64,000 nucleotides of DNA from contig CAVPDE010000011.1 in assembly GCA_963702565.1 (NCBI GenBank), positions 76,467 to 140,466 of the forward strand, in the 5' to 3' direction. The position numbers and the translations under genes are program-made. Below the pieces are notes generated by a model. That model ran no database searches and was not told the origin of the DNA. It worked only from the letters and a program-made list of their open reading frames with translations. The DNA is from CAVPDE01 sp963702565 (GTDB taxonomy: Bacteria; Desulfobacterota; DSM-4660; Desulfatiglandales; HGW-15). Within the stretch, counting starts at the first letter, position 1, and the number at the start of each line of letters is the position of its first letter. Positions 47,943 through 55,562 of the stretch are shown one piece after another.

Positions 47943-49253
47943 TTATCTCCTTTTAAACCTTAACCTAATCGGCACTTCACTCAACTGCAGTTGCTCTCTA
48001 AACTGGTTCAACAGATAACGTTCATAGGTGAAATGAATGAGGTCCGGCCTATTCACGAAGAGGGCAAAAGAAGGCGGCATGACACCCGTTTGGGTGGCAT
48101 AAAAAAACTTGAGGCGGCCCCGCCCCATTTTGGGTGGAGGGTTTTTCTGCACCATGCCCATCAGGGCTTTGTTGACGACATTCGTGTCGATCCGCCGGAA
48201 CAGTTGCCCGTGAAGAAGGTTGATCTTTTCAAAGAGGACCTTCACCTTTTCGCCGGTAAGGGCGGAGACCTGGAGCCGCGGGGCAAAAGACAGGAAGGAC
48301 ATCTGCCGGTCCAGGGTGTCGACCAAGCGCTTTTTCATTTCAGGATCTTTCTTGACAAGGTCCCATTTATTGACGGCCAGAATCACCCCGCGGCCGCGCT
48401 CGAAAGCATAGCCACAAATGTGGGTATCCTGGTCCGTGACTCCCTCTGAGGCGTCGATGAGCACGACGGCCACATGACAGCGATCCAGGCTCTGAAGAGC
48501 CTTGATCACGGAAAATTTTTCTATCTTTTCCTTTACCCTTCCTTTCCTTCGGATGCCGGCGGTGTCGATAAAGACGTAGTTTGTGCCCTTGAGAGCAAAA
48601 TGGATGTCTACAGAGTCGCGGGTTGTGCCGGGGAGTTCGCTGACCAGAAGCCTCTCGGAGCCCACGATCCGATTGACGAGGGAGGATTTGCCGACGTTCG
48701 GCCTTCCCACGATGGCGACCTTGGTGAGATCGTCGGGCGCTTCTTCCTTTGTGGGCTCTTCTTCAAGGTCCTCTGTCATTGCGTCCAACAAGGCGGCAAG
48801 GCCGTAACCATGGGCTGCGGAGACGGGATACACCCTGTCAAACCCAAGACCGTAGAAATCCGCGGTGAGATGCTGATGCTCGGCTCCGTCTGCCTTGTTG
48901 ACACCAAGGAAAACTTCTTTCCGGCTCCGCCGGAGCACGTCGGCAATCTTTTCATCGAGCGGCATCAGCCCGTCCCGGCCGTCCACCATGAAGAGGATCC
49001 TGTCCGCCTCCTCGATGGCTTTCACCACCTGGTCTCTCACTCCTTGAAGCAAAGGCTCCTCTTCAGAATCATCAAAGCCTCCGGTGTCCACAAGCGTGAA
49101 GCCTTTGCCTTCCCACTCCCCCGAAGCGTAGAGACGGTCCCGGGTGATGCCCGGCTGGTCGTCCACAAGGGCGGCCCGGGACCTTGTGAGGCGGTTGAAC
49201 AAGGTGGATTTGCCCACGTTGGGCCGACCCACGATGGCAATCAGAGTTTTCAT
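47943..49253 (-). CDS. der: Ribosome-associated GTPase Der (EngA)
   Basis: A 436-residue double GTPase needed for 50S ribosome assembly. The first G domain has GRPNVGKST (residues 8-16), DTGG and NKAD; the second has GRPNVGKSS near residue 180, DTAG and NKWD. A KH-like C-terminal domain (PPKMGRGRLKFFYATQTGVMPPSFALFVN) is present and ends in a basic RLRFKRR. Start at 49253 puts the first G1 motif at the usual distance from the N-terminus. Confidence 0.96.
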   Translation of the reverse strand: MKTLIAIVGRPNVGKSTLFNRLTRSRAALVDDQPGITRDRLYASGEWEGKGFTLVDTGGFDDSEEEPLLQGVRDQVVKAIEEADRILFMVDGRDGLMPLDEKIADVLRRSRKEVFLGVNKADGAEHQHLTADFYGLGFDRVYPVSAAHGYGLAALLDAMTEDLEEEPTKEEAPDDLTKVAIVGRPNVGKSSLVNRIVGSERLLVSELPGTTRDSVDIHFALKGTNYVFIDTAGIRRKGRVKEKIEKFSVIKALQSLDRCHVAVVLIDASEGVTDQDTHICGYAFERGRGVILAVNKWDLVKKDPEMKKRLVDTLDRQMSFLSFAPRLQVSALTGEKVKVLFEKINLLHGQLFRRIDTNVVNKALMGMVQKNPPPKMGRGRLKFFYATQTGVMPPSFALFVNRPDLIHFTYERYLLNQFREQLQLSEVPIRLRFKRR

Positions 49254-49523
49254 GGAATCCTCAAATAAAGGAAGACCGTAAAATGCAAAGTGACTTGGCC
49301 AGTGGGGCTTTGGTATCTTTTCTTTCGTTCCAAGGCCGCCGGAGGCGGGCAAGTCTCACGGCCTGCTCATTTCAGAAAAGACACCAACGCCCCACCGAAG
49401 ACCTCTCCGCAGTCTGTGGAGTCGTCGGCGTCTTGGAAACGCATTATTAGTGGTTTTTGCGGCGCGGTCAACGATGGTTTCCATTTCAAGGGCAGAAAAG
49501 ATTCACAGGGCTTTTTTATCAGC
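49254..49523. other. Gene-free stretch upstream of the pyrG promoter
   Basis: No supported ORF. It contains a small near-perfect hairpin at about 49408-49424 (CTCCGCAGTCTGTGGAG). Otherwise unremarkable divergent intergenic DNA between der and pyrG. Confidence 0.45.
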
Positions 49524-49552
49524 TTGACTGAGAGAGCAAAAACCTATATATT
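49524..49552 (+). promoter_or_regulatory. Sigma-70-type promoter of pyrG
   Basis: TTGACT (49524-49529), 17-nt spacer, TATATT (49547-49552). Transcription would start near 49559 and give a leader of about 155 nt before the pyrG start codon. Confidence 0.72.
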
Positions 49553-49622
49553 GCGGTTTCATAAAAGCAAATGCCTCTTATCTGGTAGTCGCTTAATAGG
49601 AGGGGCCTGCTAAGGAAATCCT

Positions 49623-49670
49623 ATGCTGAAACAGATCCAGAGGGACTCCGCGGATAGCCGGTTGGCTTGA
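49623..49670 (+). CDS. Candidate 15-residue leader peptide of pyrG
   Basis: ATG CTG AAA CAG ATC and 10 further codons then TGA encode a 15-residue peptide (MLKQIQRDSADSRLA). An AAGGAA lies 6-11 nt before the ATG. The ORF overlaps the 5' arm of the terminator at 49634-49699 and ends in its loop region, as in translation-coupled attenuators such as E. coli pyrBI and pyrE. Too short for statistical support; its location is the evidence. Confidence 0.45.
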   Translation: MLKQIQRDSADSRLA

Positions 49671-49699
49671 AAGCGGAAGTTTCTCTGGATCCTTTTTTT
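49634..49699 (+). terminator. pyrG leader attenuator (Rho-independent terminator)
   Basis: GATCCAGAG (49634-49642) pairs with CTCTGGATC (49683-49691). Inner pairs ACTCCGC/GCGGAAGT and AGCC-GGTT-GGCT extend the stem. A run of seven T (49693-49699) follows, only 15 nt before the pyrG ATG. A terminator between a promoter and its gene implies regulated read-through, most simply by pyrimidine supply. Confidence 0.8.
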
Positions 49700-49714
49700 G
49701 GGGGCCATCGGCTT

Positions 49715-51295
49715 ATGCCTGCAAAGTACATTATTGTTTCCGGCGGGGTGCTGTCCGGACTGGGAAAGGGAATCGCCGCCGCTTCCATCGGTCATCTTCT
49801 CTCTTCCAGACTGAGAATCATTCCCATCAAGTGTGACGGGTATCTGAACGTGGACCCGGGCACCATGAATCCCATCGAGCACGGAGAGGTTTTTGTGCTG
49901 GACGACGGCGGCGAAGTCGACATGGACTTCGGCCACTACGAGCGCTTCCTGGGCGTGAACTGCAAGTCCAAGTGGAACCTCACGATGGGCAAAGTCTTTG
50001 ACATGATCCGCAAGAAGGAGAGGAGAGGCGACTACCTCGGCAAGACGGTTCAGTACATTCCCCATGTGACGGATGTGATCAAGAATCACATCTTCGAAGT
50101 GGCCCAGGAAGAATCGGCCGACATGGTCATTGTGGAGATCGGCGGAACCGTGGGGGACATTGAAAACGAGCTCTTCCTGGAATCTGTTCGGCAGATGAAG
50201 GAGGACGTGGGCAGGGGAAACATTGCCTACGTGCACCTCACCTATGTCCCGATTCCCTATGGCGTGAATGAGCAGAAATCCAAGCCCACGCAGCAGAGCG
50301 TGAACCTTCTCAAGCAGCGAGGCATTTTCCCGGACGTCATCATCGGCCGGTGTTCCAAGTTTCTCACCAGGGAAATCAAATCCAAAATCTCGAATTTCTG
50401 CGATGTGGATCCGGAGGCCGTGATCACGGGGCTCGACGTGGAAGACATCTATGAGATTCCCCTGATCTTCGAGCAGGAAGGCCTGCCGGCGATTCTGCAC
50501 AAAAAGCTCAACATCTACAGCCCCCCTGACATGACGCGGTGGAGGAAATGGATCGACAACTTGCGCCGTCCTGCGAAGGAGATCACCGTGGCCATGTGCG
50601 GCAAGTACACGAAGCTGGAAGACTCCTACGCGTCGATCGTGGAATCCTTCAACCATTGTGCCGCCCACCTCGGGGTCCGCATCAACCTCAAATGGGTGGA
50701 AACAACGGACCTCAAGGATACCTCGTTCCTGAACGACGTGAACGGCGTGGTCGTGCCCGGGGGTTTCGGGTCGCGCGGTACGGAGGGGAAAATAGAGGCG
50801 ATCCGGGCTGCAAGGGAGAGGGATATCCCGTTTCTGGGCCTGTGCCTGGGGCTTCAGCTGGCGGTGATCGAGTTCGCTAGGAATGCCTGCGGGCTCCAGA
50901 GAGCGAACTCCACGGAGTTCGCTCCGGACACGCCTCACCCGGTCATTGATATCCTGCCCGAGCAGAGAAGCGTGGTGAACAAGGGCGGAACCATGAGACT
51001 CGGCGCCTACGAGGCTCTCCTGAAACAGGGGAGCGTGGTTCATTCCCTGTATCAATCCCTGGACGTTTCGGAACGGCATCGCCATCGGTACGAAGTCAAT
51101 CCGCAGTACCATCAGGCTCTGACGGAAAAGGGCATGGTTTTTTCAGGCATCTCTCGAGACGGAAGACTGGTGGAGTTCATTGAACTCCCCTCATTGAAAT
51201 ACTTTGTGGGGACCCAGGCGCATCCGGAACTGAAATCCCGAATGGAAGTTCCTGCGCCTTTGTTCTACGGCTTTGTCAAAGCCTGTATGGAGTGA
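49715..51295 (+). CDS. pyrG: CTP synthase
   Basis: A 526-residue CTP synthase that aminates UTP to CTP with glutamine and ATP. The synthetase domain starts KYIIVSGGVLSGLGKGIAAASIG and has CDGYLNVDPGTMNP and EIGGTVGDIE. The glutaminase domain has GVVVPGGFGSRG, the nucleophile motif LGLCLGLQ, and the His/Glu of HPELKSR. Length matches the family. ATG at 49715 with a G-rich ribosome site; the upstream in-frame start would lie inside the attenuator. It and pyrE (52891) are the only pyrimidine genes here. Confidence 0.96.
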   Translation: MPAKYIIVSGGVLSGLGKGIAAASIGHLLSSRLRIIPIKCDGYLNVDPGTMNPIEHGEVFVLDDGGEVDMDFGHYERFLGVNCKSKWNLTMGKVFDMIRKKERRGDYLGKTVQYIPHVTDVIKNHIFEVAQEESADMVIVEIGGTVGDIENELFLESVRQMKEDVGRGNIAYVHLTYVPIPYGVNEQKSKPTQQSVNLLKQRGIFPDVIIGRCSKFLTREIKSKISNFCDVDPEAVITGLDVEDIYEIPLIFEQEGLPAILHKKLNIYSPPDMTRWRKWIDNLRRPAKEITVAMCGKYTKLEDSYASIVESFNHCAAHLGVRINLKWVETTDLKDTSFLNDVNGVVVPGGFGSRGTEGKIEAIRAARERDIPFLGLCLGLQLAVIEFARNACGLQRANSTEFAPDTPHPVIDILPEQRSVVNKGGTMRLGAYEALLKQGSVVHSLYQSLDVSERHRHRYEVNPQYHQALTEKGMVFSGISRDGRLVEFIELPSLKYFVGTQAHPELKSRMEVPAPLFYGFVKACME

Positions 51296-51578
51296 AGTTG
51301 TTTACCCTGATGCGGGCCTTTGAAGGTGTGATACAAATTCGAATTTCGAAATCCGAAGCTCGAAACAAATTCAAAATTCGAATGCTCCAATATCCAAAAG
51401 GGTACTTTTGCCCCGGCGGTTTTGATCATTAGAATTTGGATCATTGGGCATTGTTTCGGATTTCGTGCTTCTGATTTCTGATTTTCAGCTTTTTGGTAAC
51501 ACGCCGACACGTTGCGGGCTAAGAGCTAGCGTGGAACAGGCACAGGAAATCTATATCTTGGACAAGAGGGTGATCACC
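51296..51578. repeat. AATTCGAAATTC-type word array
   Basis: Between pyrG and the next gene, degenerate words such as AAATTCGAATTTCGAAATCC and AACAAATTCAAAATTCG on the left face GATTTCGTGC / TTTGGATCATTGGGCATTG-type words on the right, giving a weak inverted repeat. Same class as 33609-33805. No gene is supported before 51579. Confidence 0.6.
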
Positions 51579-51962
51579 GTGACCAAAACTTATCGCGTTC
51601 TTCTGTTGGGCAGGATGGGGGAGAGACAGGATTTTGAGGAGAAGATGGAGAAACTGGGTATCTCCCCGGGCACCGTCCAGGAAATGATCGCGAAAGCCCC
51701 CAGCGCGCTGAAGGCGGGACTGCCGCTCGGGGAAGCCAGAGCATACGCAGAGGCGGTCCAGGAAGCGGGCGGCAAGGTGAACATTCAGGAAGACGGCGTC
51801 TCTGAAGAGTTCAACCGGGCGCACCCGCCCATCGAGATCCGGTCGCTCCAGGATTTTACCATGTGCCCCGAGTGCGGGCACCGGCAGATCAAAGCCGAGG
51901 CGTGCGTGAAGTGTGGTTTCCTCTTCTTTTTTGAAAAGAAAGGCCAGAGATCCACCAGATGA
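51579..51962 (+). CDS. Hypothetical protein with C-terminal zinc ribbon
   Basis: A 127-residue protein. Residues 1-70 look like a small alpha/beta domain (YRVLLLGRMGERQDFEEKMEKLGI, AYAEAVQEAGGKVNIQ), reminiscent of ribosomal L7/L12-type or SPOR-like folds but not assignable. The C-terminus is a clear zinc ribbon, CPECGHRQ...CVKCGFLFF. GTG at 51579 is behind AGAGGG; upstream frame is repeat DNA. ATGA overlap with the next gene. Confidence 0.7.
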   Translation: MTKTYRVLLLGRMGERQDFEEKMEKLGISPGTVQEMIAKAPSALKAGLPLGEARAYAEAVQEAGGKVNIQEDGVSEEFNRAHPPIEIRSLQDFTMCPECGHRQIKAEACVKCGFLFFFEKKGQRSTR

Positions 51963-52498
51963 CAGAAGTCATTGAGCTTGAGAAAGCAAAGCAGGACATG
52001 GCTGTCCGGCGAGGGTACCGCAACTGGAAGAGCCAGTTCCAGGAGGATTTCGGTCCGGACACCCGCCTTTCAGACATCTCCACCAAAACCCTTTCCCTGC
52101 TCGCTTACGGCAAAGACAAGAGCACTTTTTATCTTTTCGACCTGGTGATGAATCTGAGGAGTCTGGGATCCGGGTTCGAATTCACCGAACTCGATCCCAA
52201 GGAAAAAATGGCGGTCATGGACCAGTACCTATTTCTATTGGACCGGATCCGTTTTGAATTCATGAAACGGCTGGGATGGCTGGAAGCTTATCCCGGGGAA
52301 GAATGCACGCTGGTGGAACTGGTGCTGCGATTCGACCAAATGGCTCCGCGACTTCAGGCGAGTGTTCCTCTCCTCAGCCGAAACCACTCGGCCTACGAGG
52401 AATACCGAAAGATGAGCGCCTTTGAAAAAGAGGAAATGGTCAGGAAACTGATCCCCAAGGCGTTGAAAGAGATCGAGGATCACTCGACCACTTTGTAG
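51959..52498 (+). CDS. Hypothetical protein, mostly helical
   Basis: A 179-residue soluble protein with no signal peptide or Cys motif. Features include RGYRNWKSQFQEDFGPDTRLSDISTKTLSLLAYGKDKSTFYLFDLVMN, followed by amphipathic helices (DQYLFLLDRIRFEFMKRLGW). I do not recognise a family. Translationally coupled to the zinc-ribbon protein (ATGA), so the two probably work together. Its end overlaps the facing gene by 19 nt. Confidence 0.75.
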   Translation: MTEVIELEKAKQDMAVRRGYRNWKSQFQEDFGPDTRLSDISTKTLSLLAYGKDKSTFYLFDLVMNLRSLGSGFEFTELDPKEKMAVMDQYLFLLDRIRFEFMKRLGWLEAYPGEECTLVELVLRFDQMAPRLQASVPLLSRNHSAYEEYRKMSAFEKEEMVRKLIPKALKEIEDHSTTL

Positions 52499-52737
52499 AC
52501 CTTGTCTCCCTCTCGGACCCGTTCTTTCACCTTGATGCCCACCAAATTTCCGACCTTGGCTTCTTCAATCGGCTTGTTGTCCACTTGAAGACTTGCCACC
52601 ACGTCGGTGAATTCGGTCGTGTGGCCTTTGTACTTGAGGGTATCCCCGGCTTTGACGGATCCGCTCCTCACTTCGATGGCAGCCACGCTGGGCTTGGAAA
52701 AGAATTTGACAACCACCCCGATTTGTTCTTCTGGCAT
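52480..52737 (-). CDS. EF-Tu domain II-like small protein
   Basis: An 85-residue beta-barrel corresponding to domain 2 of translation GTPases: MPEEQIGVVVKFFSKPSVAAIEVRSGSVKAGDTLKYKGHTTEFTDVVASLQVDN, then VGNLVGIKVKERVREGDKVYKV. Stand-alone proteins of this kind are known as translation elongation factor-like; the closest enzyme context is peptidase U32 C-terminal domains, but none is adjacent. Function unknown. Confidence 0.85.
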   Translation of the reverse strand: MPEEQIGVVVKFFSKPSVAAIEVRSGSVKAGDTLKYKGHTTEFTDVVASLQVDNKPIEEAKVGNLVGIKVKERVREGDKVYKVVE

Positions 52738-52890
52738 GATGTTCCCTCCTTTCCCGCCGACTGGATGAAGAGATACCTCTTTTATGTTTTTCTGTCAATG
52801 CGCGACCCCTTCTAAATCCTGTTGAAGCTCCGAGGCGAATGGCTTAATATGCCTGCAACGCTTTATTCTCCTGACTTCTGAGGTGGGATT

Positions 52891-53649
52891 ATGGAAGAGT
52901 ACAAACAGAAACTGGCGACGATCCTGGCGGAGACCGGGGCGCTCTTTTTCGACAAGAACCTTGTCCTCAAGGACGGACGGCCCACGCCCTACTTCGTGAA
53001 CCTGGGCATGTTCAGGACCGGGCGCCTGAGCATGGAGATGGGCTCTTTTTTTGCGGACATGATGGTGAGCAGAGGATTGGCCGATCAAACCGACATCCTT
53101 CTCGGTCCCTCGTACAAAGGGAGCGCCATCGCCCTTTCAACGGCCATTGCCCTCTACAACCGGTACGGCCGCGATCTGCTTTTCGACTACGACCGCAAGG
53201 AAGCCAAGACCCACGGAGAGAGCAGTCAGGCCGGGAGCCTGTTCGTGAACAAAACTTTTTTTGACGGCTGCCGGGTGTTTGTCGTGGATGACGTGGCGAC
53301 CTCCATGGGCACCAAGCAGGATCTGCTGAAAACCGTGGAGCAGGAAGCGAAGGCAGGAAAGATCTCGGTCAGGCTCGTCGGGATCGGCATCGCCATTGAC
53401 CGGGAGCAGACGACCGCTGTCTATGATCCTCAGGGTCATGTGGTTCCGGGCAAGAAAGGAAAGAATGCGATTCAGGAATTTGTGGCCTCCACCGGCATCT
53501 CCGTTCATTGCGTGGCCGGTATCAGGGAGGTGGTCGAGTATCTCTACAAGGCCGGTGTTCCGGTCAAGGTAGAAGGCCGATTCGGGCCCATCAGTGAGAA
53601 AACCAAACAGGAATTTGACCGATACCTGAAAACTTATGGTATAGAGTAA
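52891..53649 (+). CDS. pyrE: Orotate phosphoribosyltransferase
   Basis: A 252-residue PRTase forming OMP from orotate and PRPP. The N-terminal hood is ETGALFFDKNLVLKDGRPTPYFVNLG; LLGPSYKGSAIALSTAIAL and the mobile-loop region FDYDRKEAKTHGE are conserved; the PRPP motif is VFVVDDVATSMGTK. It is longer than bacterial PyrE (about 213 aa) because of an insertion after the PRPP motif and a C-terminal extension, so it belongs to the longer subtype. A second pyrimidine gene near pyrG, but not in the same operon. Confidence 0.92.
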   Translation: MEEYKQKLATILAETGALFFDKNLVLKDGRPTPYFVNLGMFRTGRLSMEMGSFFADMMVSRGLADQTDILLGPSYKGSAIALSTAIALYNRYGRDLLFDYDRKEAKTHGESSQAGSLFVNKTFFDGCRVFVVDDVATSMGTKQDLLKTVEQEAKAGKISVRLVGIGIAIDREQTTAVYDPQGHVVPGKKGKNAIQEFVASTGISVHCVAGIREVVEYLYKAGVPVKVEGRFGPISEKTKQEFDRYLKTYGIE

Positions 53650-53650
53650 C

Positions 53651-53803
53651 AGGCTGCTGAAAAACGCCCATCTGCGTCGTTACCCTCATTCCTCATCGTT
53701 GCGGCGTACTTCTATGTACGCCTCACTCTTTGGAATTTCGGATGCCTTGCATCTGGCCGTTTTTGAGCAACCTGCAAAGCAGGTGTTTCTCAGCAACAGG
53801 CTA
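53651..53803. repeat. Dispersed palindromic repeat element (MITE-like)
   Basis: The ends are imperfect complements (AGGCTGCTGAAAAACG and CGTTTTTGAGCAACCT). The middle contains a perfect GGCGTAC-TTCTAT-GTACGCC hairpin, followed by TTGCATCTGGCC. A second near-copy of the end (CTCAGCAACAGGCT) follows to about 53803. The element is non-coding, resembles a widespread deltaproteobacterial repeat type and sits between pyrE and the Nudix gene. Confidence 0.8.
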
Positions 53804-53831
53804 GGTCCGGCCGCGGGAGCAGGAAACAGTA

Positions 53832-54443
53832 ATGAAAACCACGCAGGAACTTCCATGGATCATCCGGGATCTCCTGAACACCAGGGCCCCCAAGCCGATT
53901 GAAGAGCAGGGCTCTTCCTTGAAACGGGCAGCGGTCCTGATTCCCCTGTTCAAGGTTGCCTCAGAGTACAGGATCCTCTTTACCAAGAGGACCGACAGCG
54001 TAGAGGCTCACAAGGGGCAGATCTCTTTCCCGGGAGGGAGGATCGAGGAGGAGGACGGGTCCCCTCTTGAAACCGCGCTGAGGGAGGCGGACGAGGAGAT
54101 CGGGCTCTCCAGGAAAGACGTGACGGTGCTGGGCCAGATGGATGACGCCCGCACCGTGAGCTCCAACTACATCGTTCACCCGTTTGTGGGACTCATTCCT
54201 TACCCCTATGAATTCAAAACGAGTGTCCGGGAAGTCAAGCAACTCCTCGAAGTGCCGTTTCAGCTGTTTCTTTCAGGAGATTCTGCCGGTGAAGACACTC
54301 CTGTGGTCTATGAGGGTGACACTTATCTGGGTCTGGCCTACCGATACGGCGGAGAGGTGATCTGGGGGGCGACAGCCAGAATCATGCAGAATCTTGTGAA
54401 TCTGGTGAAGAGAAAATTAAACTTGCCTGTTGAAAATCGATAA
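53832..54443 (+). CDS. Nudix hydrolase (CoA pyrophosphatase type)
   Basis: A 203-residue Nudix protein. The complete Nudix box is at about residues 68-90: GGRIEEEDGSPLETALREADEEIGL. The preceding UPF0035-type motif LLTKRTDSVEAHKGQISFPGG is found in CoA diphosphatases (YeaB/NudL), which split CoA to phosphopantetheine and 3',5'-ADP. Substrate assignment is by motif only. ATG at 53832. Followed 19 nt later by tRNA-Pro. Confidence 0.9.
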   Translation: MKTTQELPWIIRDLLNTRAPKPIEEQGSSLKRAAVLIPLFKVASEYRILFTKRTDSVEAHKGQISFPGGRIEEEDGSPLETALREADEEIGLSRKDVTVLGQMDDARTVSSNYIVHPFVGLIPYPYEFKTSVREVKQLLEVPFQLFLSGDSAGEDTPVVYEGDTYLGLAYRYGGEVIWGATARIMQNLVNLVKRKLNLPVENR

Positions 54444-54461
54444 GCTATATTTTCATCGAGT

Positions 54462-54538
54462 CGGGACGTGGCTCAGTCTGGTAGAGCACCGCGTTCGGGA
54501 CGCGGGAGTCGCTGGTTCAAATCCAGTCGTCCCGACCA
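54462..54538 (+). tRNA. proK: tRNA-Pro (CGG anticodon)
   Basis: A 77-nt cloverleaf. The acceptor stem is CGGGACG/CGTCCCG with discriminator A and encoded CCA (54536-54538). The D arm is GCTCAGTCTGGTAGAGC, the anticodon stem CCGCG/CGCGG around loop TTCGGGA (anticodon CGG), and the T arm GCTGGTTCAAATCCAGT. It matches the proK-type tRNA of other bacteria in its anticodon arm. Confidence 0.97.
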
Positions 54539-54572
54539 GCCTTCGCTTGGAGCGACGCGGAGAGCGAAGGCT
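54538..54572. repeat. Inverted repeat right after tRNA-Pro
   Basis: AGCCTTCGCT (54538-54547) and AGCGAAGGCT (54563-54572) form a 10-bp stem beginning at the last base of the tRNA. It could guide 3' processing or be part of a multi-stem trailer with the terminator downstream. Confidence 0.65.
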
Positions 54573-54617
54573 GCCGCGGCATAGCTGAAAGCGAAGCCGG
54601 GCAAAAAGGCGCAATGG

Positions 54618-54647
54618 CACTCGGCAGAAAGAGCCGGGTGTTTTTTT
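54618..54647 (+). terminator. Intrinsic terminator of the tRNA-Pro transcript
   Basis: CACTCGGC (54618-54625) pairs with GCCGGGTG (54633-54640, one G-T pair) around an AGAAAGA loop, followed by seven T (54641-54647). Confidence 0.9.
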
Positions 54648-54791
54648 GTTGCAGACACGTCCGGATGGCTCTGGTTTTCTCGCCTCCCTACGCGCCCATC
54701 AGATAGACCCTCCTGAGAAAACCCTTGGGTCCGGTGTCAGAACAAGCGGTCAAAGGACAATGAGACGTCTGAATTTTCGAAGGTTCACGAT

Positions 54792-55562
54792 ATGAGGTAT
54801 AGTCGTTTCAGGTTTCTCAAGTGGCCGTTAGGCATCTTTGAGGAGTCTGAAGAAATACGCAGGGCAGACTTTCCCATCCCGGAGGAAGCCAAAAGCAGGA
54901 AATTCCCGATCAGGGCGCTGAGATACTGGTGGATCAGCTGCGCGGTTCAAGAAGAACTGCAGCGCAGGCATTGCCCGCCGGTTATCGCCGATGTGGGCTG
55001 TGGAGGAGGAATGCTCAAGAGATTTATTCCTCCCATTGAAGGCGCCCATTGGATCGGGCTTGATTTCCGCTATCAAAAGGAAAGGATGGAGATCGCAAAG
55101 TACGATAGGTTTCTGGAGTGTGATTTTGACCGAACGCTCCCGCTGCCGGATTCTGCAGCGGACATCGTCATATGCTCCCATGTGCTGGAACATCTTCCCC
55201 GCCCCGAATTTACTGCTGCGGAGCTGGCGAGAATCCTGCGGCCAGGGGGTATGCTGCTGATCGGAGTCCCGGTAGCGCCAAGAATCATCGCGCATATCCG
55301 CGAATGGCAATTTCAGAGACAGATCAGAGCAGGGACCAGGGGGAGAGGGCATCACATAAACGCTTTCTGGCCGCGCCGGGTGAAGCGCATTGTCGGACAA
55401 AAGGGGATGGTGATCGACTTTATGTCGGGCACGTACCTTTTAAGAAAGAAAGGGAGTTTTCTGGAGGACCATGCCTGGTGGATCCGTGTGAACCAGGTGT
55501 GGGGTGCTCTGTGTCCTTCATTGAGTCAGGAGTTATGCGTTCAGCTTCGAAAGCCCGCATGA
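54792..55562 (+). CDS. Class I SAM-dependent methyltransferase
   Basis: A 256-residue Methyltransf_11-type protein: motif I VIADVGCGGGMLKRF at about residue 68, motif II IGLDFRYQKERM, and DIVICSHVLEHLPRPEFTAAELARILRPGGMLLIGVP. The first 60 residues and the last 70 are not conserved in the family and include basic and aromatic clusters. Target unknown; it begins the envelope-polysaccharide block, so glycan or lipid methylation is plausible. Its last 22 nt overlap the facing acyltransferase gene. Confidence 0.86.
   Translation: MRYSRFRFLKWPLGIFEESEEIRRADFPIPEEAKSRKFPIRALRYWWISCAVQEELQRRHCPPVIADVGCGGGMLKRFIPPIEGAHWIGLDFRYQKERMEIAKYDRFLECDFDRTLPLPDSAADIVICSHVLEHLPRPEFTAAELARILRPGGMLLIGVPVAPRIIAHIREWQFQRQIRAGTRGRGHHINAFWPRRVKRIVGQKGMVIDFMSGTYLLRKKGSFLEDHAWWIRVNQVWGALCPSLSQELCVQLRKPA

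Noticed and set aside
49610..51112. Minus-strand ORF of 500 codons opposite pyrG
   Set aside because: Antisense shadow of CTP synthase without recognisable domains.
53699..53902. Plus-strand ORF between pyrE and the Nudix gene
   Set aside because: It runs through the palindromic repeat element and has no independent support.
54538..54647. Prophage attachment site at the tRNA-Pro 3' end
   Set aside because: No duplicated tRNA end or integrase gene is visible; the trailer is explained by a hairpin and an intrinsic terminator.
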